A DNA stretch of 64,000 nt from Uliginosibacterium sp. 31-16 (GCF_030730865.1 NZ_JAVALZ010000001.1:310001-374000); one strand, 5' to 3'; shown: positions 47,102-56,998, numbered from the stretch's first letter. Notes: generated by a model from the letters alone, not told the origin. A program made the numbers and translations.

Positions 47102-47971
47102 ATGAACCTCCACCTCCTGCGCATCTTCGCCGCCGTCGTCGAACAGAAAAGCTTCTCGCGTGCCGCCGAGGTGCAGGGCGTGAGCCAGCCGGCAGTCTCC
47201 AAGGCGGTGCGCGAACTGGAAGACCAGTTGCAGGTGGTGCTGCTGGAGCGCGGCGGGCGTTCATTCCGCCCCTCGGAAGCCGGGCAGATGCTCTACAAGT
47301 ACGCGCGCGGGATCTTCGCGATGGAACGCGCGGCAGTCGAGGCAGTGCAGGCCTACTCCGAACTGGAGCGCGGCAACCTGACCATCGGCGCCTCGACAAC
47401 GATTGCCGCATACTGGTTGCCGAAGTACATCGCAGAGTTTTCCGGCCAGCATCCGGGCGTGACGGTGCGCCTGCTCTCGGGCAACACGAAGCAGGTGGCG
47501 CAATGGCTGCTTGATTGCGACGTGGATGTGGCACTGGTTGAAGGCAGCATTGATGACGAACGCCTGGAAATCCGTCCCTGGCGTCGTGAGCGCATGCTCA
47601 TCGTGGCTGCAGCCAAGACCTTCCCCGCCGGCCGCAAGCAGCGCGCGGCCGATCTGTCTTCGCAGCTTTGGCTGCTGCGCGAGCCCGGTTCGGGCAGCCG
47701 CTCGGTCGTCGAACGCGAAATGGAGCGGCTGGAGATCAAACCCGTCCGCACGCTGGAGGCCGGCAGCAACGAGATCATCGTGCAGATGGCTGCTGCCGGG
47801 CTGGGGCTGGGGCTGGTGCCCGAAGTCGCCGCCGCTGACGCTCTGGCGCTGGGCCGGATACAGATCATTGAACTCGCCGAAGGCGAAATCAGCCGCGAAC
47901 TGTATCGTCTGCGCCTGCCGCGCCGTCCGATCAGTCAGGGCGCCCTGGCCTTTGAAGCGATGATTGGCTGA
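47102..47971 (+). CDS. LysR-family transcriptional regulator
   Basis: 289 residues. N-terminal winged helix LHLLRIFAAVVEQKSFSRAA and VSQPAVSKAVRELEDQL; the substrate-binding part begins GNLTIGASTTIAAYWLPKYI, as in CysB/CbbR-type sensors. Targets are unknown; no divergent partner is present, since the neighbouring upstream gene runs the same way. Confidence 0.93.
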   Translation: MNLHLLRIFAAVVEQKSFSRAAEVQGVSQPAVSKAVRELEDQLQVVLLERGGRSFRPSEAGQMLYKYARGIFAMERAAVEAVQAYSELERGNLTIGASTTIAAYWLPKYIAEFSGQHPGVTVRLLSGNTKQVAQWLLDCDVDVALVEGSIDDERLEIRPWRRERMLIVAAAKTFPAGRKQRAADLSSQLWLLREPGSGSRSVVEREMERLEIKPVRTLEAGSNEIIVQMAAAGLGLGLVPEVAAADALALGRIQIIELAEGEISRELYRLRLPRRPISQGALAFEAMIG

Positions 47972-48237
47972 AAAAACAGGCCCCGTCAGCCCACCGCGAC
48001 AAAGCAATACTCGTTCGGAGACGGGATTCAGTTCCTGGATGCAGGCTCAGACGGCCTGCGACAAATTGCTTGTCGCTCCGCGACTTTCCATTCGACCAAA
48101 AGGGCGAATTGCCCCTGCTGTGTTGCGACGCGTATGCTTGCAGCAATACTCCACATCCTTGATGCCGAAGCCACTTTTTCTCTTGGCTTGCAGGTAAAAA
48201 CCAAAGCCATGGATAGATCATGCAGGAGGGTTCCAGC

Positions 48238-50238
48238 ATGCAGGACAACAGCACACCCAGCGACACCGAGCACACTCAATACATGCAAGCCAAGGACCTC
48301 CTCGCCAGAGGATGTCTCGCGGATGCTGCTGATGTTCTCGCTTCACTGGTCCTAGCCGGTACGGAGCTACCTGATCCTTACTATGAACTGGGGCTGCTCG
48401 CCGCCGACCAGAACGACGACGAAACAGCGACTTCGCTCCTTGCCATCTGCCTGGAGAAATCGCCCCAGCACTTCCCGGCCAGACGCATCCTCGCCCGCAT
48501 CCATGCCCGACAGCAGCGCTTCGATGCTGCGCTTGCTGCAATGAGCCCGATATTGCGATCTCCGCCTGTCGCCTCCGAGGACTACAACCTTGTTCGCGAG
48601 CTATTGGGTGACGCGCCAGAAATCACTCCCGTCACCTGGATCCGGCTAGTGCAGGACCTGAAGACGCTTTCACCCAAGCAGCGCCAGGCGCTTGATGAAG
48701 CCAGCAACCTGCAGGCCCGGATCGCCACACTGACCGAAGAAAATGACCGGGCGCTGAGCACGCTGGATTCGGTCAGGAACCTGCTGAGCGCGTCTGCCAG
48801 CGAAAATACAGGTCACGAGTCCTTTGATTCCATCAGATCGCTCCTGGACAGCAGCCCCCCTGACAGGAATGCAACGGATAGATTTGCACCACATTTCTGC
48901 ATTCTTCCCTGGAGACATCTGAATCTGAAAGAAAACGGAAGTGTCCGGATTTGCTGTCAGGGCCCAGAACTGAAAGACGCACACGGCAACGCGCTGACGC
49001 TCTACGAACACTCGGTCATGGAAATATGGAACTCGCCAAGCATGAGGCTCGTCCGCAGCGCCATGCTCTCGGGAATCCGCGTTCCGGAATGCCGGAAATG
49101 CTGGGTCGTGGAAGATCATGGGGGGATCAGCAGGCGGATCGAAACGAATAACACCATTCCGGATCCCGGCGTGGTCTTTCGACAATTGAAACAGCAATCA
49201 GAAGCCAGCATGTTCCAATGCAGCGAGCCTCCATCGGAATATCAACTCGACATGGGAACAGCCTGCAACCTGAAATGCAGAACGTGCTCCAGCATTTCGA
49301 GCTCGAAGATCGCCTCGGATCCTGTCAATCGCAAATGGGAGGAAAGCGGTAATTTCAATACGGAACTGATCGGCCCAAACGGATACACGCTGATTCAATT
49401 GCCGGAAGATCACCCTCGTGATCCGGTTCGTTTTGGAACACAACGTGCCTGGTACGAAGACGACAAGTTCCTGTTTGATGAATTGCTGGCACAACCGGAA
49501 AAAATCAGATGCCTGCACGTGATTGGCGGCGAACCGCTGGCCGTAAAGAAATTCCTGCCGGTCATCCAGCATCTGAAGAACAAAGGGGCCCCGAGAAACA
49601 CCACGATCGCCATCACGACCAATGGAACAATCCTCAACAAGCCTCTGATCGAAGCCATGGAGGGTTTTGGATTGACGTCGGTCTCCCTGAGTTTTGACGG
49701 GATTGGTGATCAATTCGAATACATACGCTATCCCGGCAAATGGCATGACTTCGTCAGTAATCTCGACCAGTACAAGAAGATGAACGTACTCCTGTCGGCC
49801 ATTCCAACATTTCATGCCTATAACGCACTGAACTTTGCTGATCTTCTGCGCTTTTGCGACACTCATGGCATCCGGTCGATTTTCAACCCTCTGCGAAATC
49901 CAGGCTTCCTCGCGGCAACGGTACTCCCCCCCACTGCACGTAAAGTGGCGGCCCAAAGACTGCGAGACTATGCAGGAGAAACCTGCGTTGCAACCAGCCG
50001 GAGTCAGGCGGAAATGCTGATCAATGAACTCGAATCAGCGGGCGAGGCATTTGATCCAGCCAGATTCCGGAAATTCATGTTGTTCACCAACGATCTGGAC
50101 GCCGCAAGGCGCAACCGCTTCGAAGATACCTATGCCGAGTTGATCGGCTTGTTTGCGCAGGACAGCATTACATGGACACAAGAAACACTTCACGCGAGCT
50201 CGTGTGAAATCGACCCGGCTTCAGGTCACATGGCATAG
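48238..50238 (+). CDS. TPR + twitch-domain radical SAM protein
   Basis: 666 residues from ATG 48238, chosen because AGGAGGG lies 8 bases upstream; ATG 48220 would put the ribosome site inside the gene. Order: an N-terminal TPR-like helical region (about 10-130), a coiled stretch (about 145-185), a Cys-rich twitch-type domain (FCILPWRHLNLKENGSVRIC, VPECRKCW). A radical SAM barrel with CNLKCRTC follows, then HVIGGEPLAVKKFLPVI, AITTNGTILN and SLSFDGIGDQFEYIRYPGKW. The twitch part precedes the barrel here. Such enzymes carry extra Fe-S clusters and often modify peptides or proteins; the TPR part could bind the substrate. Substrate unknown. Confidence 0.88.
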   Translation: MQDNSTPSDTEHTQYMQAKDLLARGCLADAADVLASLVLAGTELPDPYYELGLLAADQNDDETATSLLAICLEKSPQHFPARRILARIHARQQRFDAALAAMSPILRSPPVASEDYNLVRELLGDAPEITPVTWIRLVQDLKTLSPKQRQALDEASNLQARIATLTEENDRALSTLDSVRNLLSASASENTGHESFDSIRSLLDSSPPDRNATDRFAPHFCILPWRHLNLKENGSVRICCQGPELKDAHGNALTLYEHSVMEIWNSPSMRLVRSAMLSGIRVPECRKCWVVEDHGGISRRIETNNTIPDPGVVFRQLKQQSEASMFQCSEPPSEYQLDMGTACNLKCRTCSSISSSKIASDPVNRKWEESGNFNTELIGPNGYTLIQLPEDHPRDPVRFGTQRAWYEDDKFLFDELLAQPEKIRCLHVIGGEPLAVKKFLPVIQHLKNKGAPRNTTIAITTNGTILNKPLIEAMEGFGLTSVSLSFDGIGDQFEYIRYPGKWHDFVSNLDQYKKMNVLLSAIPTFHAYNALNFADLLRFCDTHGIRSIFNPLRNPGFLAATVLPPTARKVAAQRLRDYAGETCVATSRSQAEMLINELESAGEAFDPARFRKFMLFTNDLDAARRNRFEDTYAELIGLFAQDSITWTQETLHASSCEIDPASGHMA

Positions 50239-50508
50239 GCAGGCCTGAGGCGCGCACATACCCGGAGACGCCATCCCCGGCTTACCATTTCCGGCAGATC
50301 ATCGCCGAGACTGCTTCCCTGAATAATCGGCCAGAAAGACGCCTGCTGAGCCGCGCCCAGCCTGCATCTCCAGCCGGCCTTGCCGGAGAGCGCCGGTGCA
50401 CGCGACTCCGCACGCAGCTTCATGTTTCTTTACACAACAGAAAAAGTAGCGCAACCCATGACGCCTAAAGTCCACCCTGCCAGATCCGGCACAGACCAAG
50501 GAAACATC
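50239..50508. other. intergenic region after the radical SAM gene
   Basis: About 270 bases with inverted GCCGG/GGAGAGC-type segments like other repeats of this window (about 50320-50400). The promoter for the Cys-rich gene is probably at its right end. Confidence 0.4.
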
Positions 50509-50745
50509 ATGGAAAACAATCAGGACTCCTCCGGCAAATCCTGCTGCAACTCTGAAAAATCGCGTTGCGGCAGCAAACGTTGCTGCGTCGGCAAGGCACT
50601 GGGCGCACTCGTCGTGCTCGGGCTGGTCGCCAGTGTCGCTTACTGCGCAGGCTCCCGTCAGGCGTCTGCCCGCGTCAGCGCAGTGCCCGGTACAACACTG
50701 GCGGCGCAAGCAGATCAGGACAACGTGCCGACGCTGAAACCCTGA
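50509..50745 (+). CDS. small Cys-rich single-helix membrane protein
   Basis: 78 residues from ATG 50509 (AAGGAAAC upstream). The N-terminal 27 residues hold five Cys (KSCCNSEKSRCGSKRCC). One helix follows (KALGALVVLGLVASVAYCAG), then a short tail outside. Positive charges before the helix place the Cys cluster in the cytoplasm. No family recognised. It lies between a radical SAM gene and a two-component system, so it could be a metal-binding protein, an accessory sensor or a peptide substrate. Confidence 0.65.
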   Translation: MENNQDSSGKSCCNSEKSRCGSKRCCVGKALGALVVLGLVASVAYCAGSRQASARVSAVPGTTLAAQADQDNVPTLKP

Positions 50746-50810
50746 TGACGCCAATGCTGCTCTTCGGGCACCATGCGCTCTTGCGGAACACCCCCGACCG
50801 GACCGAGAGC

Positions 50811-51512
50811 ATGAGCGAACAGATATTGGTGATCGACGACGACAGCGCGCTGGCTGCCATGCTTGGCGAGTACCTCGGACAGCGCGGGCTTGCCGTCAGC
50901 GTGGCCAGCACGCTGGCGCAAGGCGAGGCACTGCTGGCTACGCAGCATTTCGATGCGCTGATCCTGGATGGCATGCTGCCGGATGGCGATGGCTTCGACC
51001 TGTGTCGCAGCTTGCGCCAGCGCAGCAGCCTGCCGATCCTGATGCTCACCGCACGCGGTGAGGAGATCGATCGCATCGTGGGTCTGGAGCTGGGAGCCGA
51101 TGACTATCTGCCCAAACCCTTCAATCCGCGCGAACTGCTGGCCCGCCTGCGCTCTCTGCTGCGCCGCTCGCAGCTTGGTGCCATGGCGCCCGGCGAAAGC
51201 CTGCGCTTCGGCCGGCTGGAACTGGATCGTGGCGCGGTCGAGGCGCGTCTGGACGGTCACCCCCTCACCCTGACAGCCCATCAGTTCGCCCTGCTGTGGG
51301 CGCTCGCCAGCCACGCCGGACGCGTACTCAGTCGCGAGACGCTGCTTGAGCTGGCTCGTGGCGATGCGCTGGAAAATTTCGACCGTTCCATCGACGTGCA
51401 TATCTCACGCATCCGCGCCGAGATTGAAGATGATCCGCGTGAGCCCCGCCGCATCGTTACCGTGCGCGGCGCCGGCTATGTGTTTGCCCAGCGTCAGGAC
51501 GACAGCGCATGA
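50811..51512 (+). CDS. OmpR-family response regulator
   Basis: About 233 residues from ATG 50811. Receiver with VIDDDSALAAML, ALILDGMLPDGDGFDL, MLTARGEEIDRIVGLELGAD and the Lys of LPKPFNPREL; the winged helix ends DVHISRIRAEIEDD and GAGYVFA. It shares an identical 18-residue block with the regulator at 123-833. The kinase gene follows with ATGA overlap. Confidence 0.95.
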   Translation: MSEQILVIDDDSALAAMLGEYLGQRGLAVSVASTLAQGEALLATQHFDALILDGMLPDGDGFDLCRSLRQRSSLPILMLTARGEEIDRIVGLELGADDYLPKPFNPRELLARLRSLLRRSQLGAMAPGESLRFGRLELDRGAVEARLDGHPLTLTAHQFALLWALASHAGRVLSRETLLELARGDALENFDRSIDVHISRIRAEIEDDPREPRRIVTVRGAGYVFAQRQDDSA

Positions 51513-52840
51513 AGAAGCCCTGGCCCTGGAAAAGCAGCCTCTGTGACACACAGGACCTGAAGAACCGCTGCGACTGGCGGGCACGTCACCGCGAATGGCA
51601 TGAGCATCGCAAGCAGCATCGCCATTACATGCACAACCGCCTGTACCGGCAGATCTATCTGAGCTTCATGGCGGTGGTGTTGCTGGTCGGCATCCTCGCT
51701 GCGGCAACGGGCTGGCTGGCTGGCGACCGTGGCTCGCGCCCGCTGGATCAGAACACCCGGGCCCTGCTTATCCGCTTGCTGCCTGCCGAGGCCACAGCAC
51801 AGACACTGAGCGCGACGCTGGGCGAAATCGCCAGCATCATGCATGGCGCGGTGGGGCTCTATACGCCGACAGGCGTTGCCATCGCACGCTCCGGCGACGC
51901 CCTGCCGCTGCATCTGGAGGCAGCGCAACTCGCCACCCCCAGCCTCACCCTGCCAGACGGACGCCTGCTGCTGCTGGAATGGGGGCAACGCGCTCACGTT
52001 CTTTTCGTGGCCTGGCTGCTGATCTGCTCACTGCTGATTGCGCTGGCCACCTGGCCGGTGGCACGTCGCCTGTCCCGACGCATCGAGCGTTTGCAGCAGC
52101 AGGCGGATGTATGGGGTGAAGGGCATTTGTCCGTACGCATGGAGATTGATGGCTGCGACGAAATCGCCGAACTGGCGATCCGCTTCAACCAGGCAGCCGA
52201 ACGCGTCGAAGCACTGGTGAACGGGCAGCGCGCCATGCTCGCGTCGGCCTCGCACGAGTTGCGCTCGCCGCTGGCGCGCATCCGCATGGCCACCAGCCTG
52301 CTCGGTGACGAGCGCCCGGACCTGCAGGATCAGATCGCACGCGACATTGCCGAGCTGGATGCCCTGATCAGTGAACTGCTGCTCGCCAGCCGCCTGTCCA
52401 GCGACGCCCCGGCGCTGCGCCGGGAAGATGTCGACCTGCTCGGTCTGGCTGCCGAGGAAGCCCGCCGGGTCGGCGCGGAAGTGTCGGGCGAAGCCATCCT
52501 GCTGCAGGCCGATGCACGCCTGCTGCGCCACCTGCTGCGCAATCTGCTGGAGAACGCTCGCCGCCATGGCGCGGGCACGCCCATCCAGATCACGCTGCAA
52601 CGCAGTGGCGACACGGTGGTGCTGCAGGTCTGCGATCACGGTCCCGGGGTACCCGAGAGCGAGCGCGAGAAAATCTTTGAGCCCTTCTACCGCCTGCCCG
52701 GCAGCGCCGAGACCGGTGAGGGCGCAGGCTACGGTCTGGCACTGGTGCGGCGCATCGCCCGCCTGCATGGCGGCGACGTCGCATGCCTGCCGCGCGACAC
52801 AAACGGCGCCTGCTTCGAGACCCGGCTTCCGCTGCACTGA
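51509..52840 (+). CDS. sensor histidine kinase with His-rich N-terminus
   Basis: 443 residues. The cytoplasmic N-terminus is unusually His/Arg-rich (RARHREWHEHRKQHRHYMHN), then a helix, a periplasmic loop of about 90 residues, a second helix (LFVAWLLICSLLIALATWPV), HAMP, H-box SASHELRSPLARIRM, N-box NLLENARRHG and G-box GEGAGYGLALVRRIA. EnvZ/CpxA architecture. The His cluster could bind metal (inference). Confidence 0.95.
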   Translation: MKKPWPWKSSLCDTQDLKNRCDWRARHREWHEHRKQHRHYMHNRLYRQIYLSFMAVVLLVGILAAATGWLAGDRGSRPLDQNTRALLIRLLPAEATAQTLSATLGEIASIMHGAVGLYTPTGVAIARSGDALPLHLEAAQLATPSLTLPDGRLLLLEWGQRAHVLFVAWLLICSLLIALATWPVARRLSRRIERLQQQADVWGEGHLSVRMEIDGCDEIAELAIRFNQAAERVEALVNGQRAMLASASHELRSPLARIRMATSLLGDERPDLQDQIARDIAELDALISELLLASRLSSDAPALRREDVDLLGLAAEEARRVGAEVSGEAILLQADARLLRHLLRNLLENARRHGAGTPIQITLQRSGDTVVLQVCDHGPGVPESEREKIFEPFYRLPGSAETGEGAGYGLALVRRIARLHGGDVACLPRDTNGACFETRLPLH

Positions 52841-53092
52841 CTCTCCGCAAAGCCGCTTCTGGCGGACATCTGCAGCAAGCATGCGCGCTCAGCCAATACT
52901 GTAGCGCTTCTCCGGCACGCCTTCTTGCAGCGCCAATATCCACGCCCCTGAGCACCTTGCTAGCACAAATGCGCACCCTTGGCCTGCGGTTTTCCCCGAA
53001 TCGACCGTTAACAAGTCAAGGACCATGCTCCACCTGAGCACGCCTCGCTAGTCCGGCGCCAAGCTCTGCGCCCTGCAACAAGGAGAAAATCA

Positions 53093-55495
53093 ATGGCGTC
53101 CCCGACAAAACCGGTTGCTTACCTGACGCGTGAGCTGGCAGGCGGCAATACACCGGAACTGATGTTCGAGGGCATCCAGGAGGCCACCCGCAAGCACGGC
53201 CAGAATCTGGTCGTGTTCCGTGGCGGCCAGCTGGGCAAGGACCCCGGCTCGGTCATCTATGATCTGATCAATGCCAGCTACCACGGGGTCATCACCTGGG
53301 CCTCGTCTGACAATGATGAATTCACCAGCCGGTATTACACGCGTTACGGCAAGGTGCCCGTCGTCACGCTGACCCTGCAGATCCCGCCGCTCCCGGTCGT
53401 GACCACCGACAGCTACGCCGGCATGCGTGCGCTGATCGAGCACATGATCACGGTGCATCACAAGAAGAAGATCGCCTTCGTGCGCGGCCCGGAAAGCCAT
53501 GTGCTGGCGCGGGAGCGCGTGCAGGCCTATCTCGACGTGTTGAAGGAGAATGGCCTGCCGGTCAACGAGCAGCTCCTTTCGCCCTGCGGCAGTTGGGACA
53601 AGGGGCGCGGCAGCGAGATGGTGACACTGTTCCTGGACGAACGCCGGCTCGTGCCCGGCCAGGACATCGACGCGCTGATCTGCGTGAATGACAACATCGC
53701 CATCGGCGCACTGGATGCGCTGCAGAAACGCGGCGTCCGCGTGCCCGAAGATCTGGCCGTCACCGGTTGCAATGACAGCATCGACGCCAGAGCCACGATG
53801 CCCCCCATCACCACCATCGGCTTCCCCAACGACGAGCAGATCGCCGCAGCGCTGGATCTGGTCAATCAGACAGCGTCGGGACAAAAACCGGCAGAGATGA
53901 CGAAGCTGTCAGGTCGGATCGTCATCGGCCAATCCTGCGGCTGCCCCTCGCATCGCGTCGGGCTGGCAACTTCCGGTCCGACCTCGACGGGCCAGGTGCC
54001 CCGTCTGGGCCAACGCTTGGGGCAGACCCTGCAGGCGTTCCTGCCCACCAGCAGAAAGGGCATCGCACTCGCGATGCGGGACGCAATTCTCGAACATCTG
54101 GATGGATCACGGCTGCGGCAGGATGTATTGCTGGCTGTCGCAGAAAAGATGCTCGCCGCGTTTCACGAAGAGCTTGGCTGGGGCGGTCAGCGCGGTGCGT
54201 TCAAGGCTGCGATGACAGAGGCCGTCAAGACCTTCAGCGCAGAGCGGGTAACGATCGACTTTCTGCATGATTACATCTCGATCATGCGCCGGCGCAGCCT
54301 GCCCTCGCTGCGCCGTCGGGCACGTCTGCTCAAGGCCGAGGACATCTGGGCACAAGGCCGCGTCATGCTGAGCGAAGAGGCCAGCCGGCTGCGCCTGGCG
54401 TCCAACCTGAAATCCGCCGCACAGGAACGTGCCGTCAGCCAGCTCGGCGCCAAACTCGTCACCACACAGGACACGGCCTCGATCATCAAGCTCGTGCAAC
54501 AGGATCTGCCCAAGCTGGGCATACCATTGTTCTATCTGGCGCTGTACGACTATGAGCAGGGCGGCGACCGCAAGAAGATCCCGGAACGCCTCAAGGTGCT
54601 CACGGCCTACGATGCCACAGGAACCCTGAAATTCGACGGCAAGCAGGCACTCTTCGCGGCAGACGCGCTGATCCCGGCCATCGTCTCGAAGGGTAACAAC
54701 TGCCCGACCCTTGTGGTGCAGCCCCTCCACTCCAACGACACCCAGCTCGGGCTGGCCATCTTCGGGGTTGGTCCGAGCGATGGCGCCGTGTATGACTCGA
54801 TCAAGATCCAGCTCTCCAGCGCGCTGTACGGCATGCTGCTGCGCGAGACCCTGCGCGACACGCTGCTCGTCATGGAGGAGAAGGTGGCCGAAGTGGCCGT
54901 CAATTCCGAGAAGATCAACCTGAGCGTGCAGGGTGGCTCCACGGCGATGGAGGGTGTGGCGATCAACATCCGCGCGATCTCGCACAACATCCGCGAGGTC
55001 CTGCAGGTTGTCAGCAGCGCAGTCACGCTGACCCAGGAAGCCAGCAGCGAAATAGCCACCCTGAACGCGCAGTCGCTCGAAATCAGCAAGATCCTCGGGC
55101 TGATCGGCGAGATCGCCAAACGCACCAACCTGCTGGCCCTGAATGCCTCCATTGAGGCCGCCCGTGCAGGGGATGCCGGGCGCGGCTTTGCCGTCGTCGC
55201 CGACGAAGTCAAATCGCTGGCGCTGACCACCGCCCAGTCCTCCGAAAGCATCCGCAGCATGATCGGCAACGTGCAGGAGAACACGAAACTGGTGGCATCT
55301 TCGATGAACGGAATCAACGAGATCATGAAGAATATCTCCCGTCTCTCGGAAGCCACCTCTGAGGCTGTCGCCGAACAGGAAACCTCGACCAACGACGTGT
55401 CCAACACCCTGATCGAATCCGCCCGCGGCACCAGCATGATCGCCGGCGTGCTGGCGGAGATCGACCTGATCGGCAGGAGCGCTGCAAACATCTGA
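53093..55495 (+). CDS. soluble chemoreceptor with LacI-type ligand-binding domain
   Basis: 800 residues, no membrane segment. Residues 1-290 form a periplasmic-binding-like fold of the LacI/PurR type without the DNA-binding headpiece (SYHGVITWASS, VVTTDSYAGMRALIEHMI, ALICVNDNIAIGALDAL, LAVTGCNDSI, TTIGFPND). A helical linker and a GAF-like region (about 450-600) follow. The end is an MCP signalling hairpin with the tip EIAKRTNLLALNASIEAARA and GFAVVADEVKSLAL. It probably senses a cytosolic ligand and signals to CheA. No che genes are in view. Confidence 0.9.
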   Translation: MASPTKPVAYLTRELAGGNTPELMFEGIQEATRKHGQNLVVFRGGQLGKDPGSVIYDLINASYHGVITWASSDNDEFTSRYYTRYGKVPVVTLTLQIPPLPVVTTDSYAGMRALIEHMITVHHKKKIAFVRGPESHVLARERVQAYLDVLKENGLPVNEQLLSPCGSWDKGRGSEMVTLFLDERRLVPGQDIDALICVNDNIAIGALDALQKRGVRVPEDLAVTGCNDSIDARATMPPITTIGFPNDEQIAAALDLVNQTASGQKPAEMTKLSGRIVIGQSCGCPSHRVGLATSGPTSTGQVPRLGQRLGQTLQAFLPTSRKGIALAMRDAILEHLDGSRLRQDVLLAVAEKMLAAFHEELGWGGQRGAFKAAMTEAVKTFSAERVTIDFLHDYISIMRRRSLPSLRRRARLLKAEDIWAQGRVMLSEEASRLRLASNLKSAAQERAVSQLGAKLVTTQDTASIIKLVQQDLPKLGIPLFYLALYDYEQGGDRKKIPERLKVLTAYDATGTLKFDGKQALFAADALIPAIVSKGNNCPTLVVQPLHSNDTQLGLAIFGVGPSDGAVYDSIKIQLSSALYGMLLRETLRDTLLVMEEKVAEVAVNSEKINLSVQGGSTAMEGVAINIRAISHNIREVLQVVSSAVTLTQEASSEIATLNAQSLEISKILGLIGEIAKRTNLLALNASIEAARAGDAGRGFAVVADEVKSLALTTAQSSESIRSMIGNVQENTKLVASSMNGINEIMKNISRLSEATSEAVAEQETSTNDVSNTLIESARGTSMIAGVLAEIDLIGRSAANI

Positions 55496-55520
55496 ACACC
55501 GGACCACTCTGCATGCCACA

Positions 55521-55550
55521 CGGGCAGGACGTTCTTCAGACGCCTGCCCG
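55521..55550. other. hairpin between the chemoreceptor and dacB
   Basis: Perfect 8-bp stem CGGGCAGG / CCTGCCCG with a 14-base loop and no T tract. Possibly an intergenic repeat or weak terminator. Confidence 0.45.
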
Positions 55551-55576
55551 GCAAGCCTTGCCGTTACAATCGCGGC

Positions 55577-56998
55577 ATGTCATCGCCCCTTCTCCGCCTC
55601 ATCCTGGCTAGCTTCGCCAGCCTGACACTCTGCGCTCACGCCGCCCTGCCCGACCCCGTCGCCCGCGCAGTGCGCGAAGCCGGTCTGCCGCCGGAATCCG
55701 TCGGCCTGTGGATCGCACCAGCCGCCGGGGGTGAGCCCACCCTGCTGCACAACGCCAATACGCTGATGAACCCGGCCTCGGTGATGAAACTCATCACCAG
55801 CTATGCCGCGCTCGATCAGCTCGGCCCGGCCTACACCTGGAAAACCGGCGCAGTGCTGCGCGGCCCGCTGCAGGATGGAGTGCTCGATGGCGATCTGGCG
55901 ATAATCGGCAGCGGCGACCCGTCGCTCACCTGGGATCGTCTCGGTCAGTGGCTACGCGACTGGCGTTCGCGCGGGTTGCGGCAGATCCGCGGCAATATCG
56001 TCATCGATGCCAGCCTGATCCCCGCCGCGCCCGTCAGCGCGCCTTTCGATGAAGCCCAGCACCGCGCCTACAATGCCCAGCCGGACGCCTTCCTCGTCAA
56101 TTTCGGCGCCCTCTCCCTGCGCCTCACACCAACGTTCATCAACGGCCCCGTCGGCGCCGAAGTGCTCACGCCCGCAGCCCCGCTGCGCATCGTCAACCGC
56201 CTGCGCAGCAGCAACGGTGCCTGCACCGACTGGCGCTCCGCACTGCGCGGCAGCTTCGTGCCGGAAAGCAACGGCAAGGACAAAGGCATGGTTCTCACGC
56301 TGGACGGCCGCCTCTCAGTCAGCTGCGGCGAGCGCCAGCTCAACCTCAAGGTCGACGACAGCCTGCGCTGGGCCAGCCTCGTGATCCGTGCTCAATGGCA
56401 GGAGCTCGGCGGATCGTGGTCCGGCGACGCCGTGCGCGGCAGCGTGCCGGTCGGCCTTGTGCCTTTCTCCACCTGGGAGTCGCAAACCCTGCCCGAAGTG
56501 CTGCGCGACATGAACAAATGGTCCAACAACGTCATGGCGCGCCAGATTTTCCTAGCCCTTGGCGCCGACGGCGGAGCACAGGGCAGTGACAAGAGCCTCG
56601 CCCGCCTGCAGGCATGGATGCCCGCCCAGGGTCTGGACGCCACGCAATGGATCGTCGAGAACGGCTCCGGGCTTTCGCGCAACGAGCGCAGCACCGCCGC
56701 CCAGCTCGGCACGCTATTGAGAAGCGCCTGGCGCAGCCCGCGCATGCCCGAATTCGTTATGGGCCTGCCGGTGATCGGCAAGGACGGCACCATGCGCTCG
56801 CGCCTGATCGACACCCCGCTTGCCGGACGCGGCTACGTCAAAACCGGCACCCTCGACGGCGTGAAAAGTGCCGCCGGCTATGTGCTCGACGCGCAAGGCA
56901 ACTGGCAGGCCTTCGCCCTGATCCTCAACCATCCGAAAGCGCCGGGCGCCGAAGCGGTGGTGGAAGCCGTGCTGCGCGGAATCTACGGGATGCAATAG
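55577..56998 (+). CDS. dacB: D-alanyl-D-alanine carboxypeptidase/endopeptidase (PBP4)
   Basis: 473 residues. A signal peptide (LASFASLTLCAHA-ALP) precedes a class C penicillin-binding protein: active Ser in PASVMKLITSYAAL, NKWSNNVMARQIF (SxN) and YVKTGTLDGVKSAAGYV (KTG). The inserted domain between the first two motifs is of PBP4 length. It trims peptidoglycan peptides. Confidence 0.96.
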   Translation: MSSPLLRLILASFASLTLCAHAALPDPVARAVREAGLPPESVGLWIAPAAGGEPTLLHNANTLMNPASVMKLITSYAALDQLGPAYTWKTGAVLRGPLQDGVLDGDLAIIGSGDPSLTWDRLGQWLRDWRSRGLRQIRGNIVIDASLIPAAPVSAPFDEAQHRAYNAQPDAFLVNFGALSLRLTPTFINGPVGAEVLTPAAPLRIVNRLRSSNGACTDWRSALRGSFVPESNGKDKGMVLTLDGRLSVSCGERQLNLKVDDSLRWASLVIRAQWQELGGSWSGDAVRGSVPVGLVPFSTWESQTLPEVLRDMNKWSNNVMARQIFLALGADGGAQGSDKSLARLQAWMPAQGLDATQWIVENGSGLSRNERSTAAQLGTLLRSAWRSPRMPEFVMGLPVIGKDGTMRSRLIDTPLAGRGYVKTGTLDGVKSAAGYVLDAQGNWQAFALILNHPKAPGAEAVVEAVLRGIYGMQ

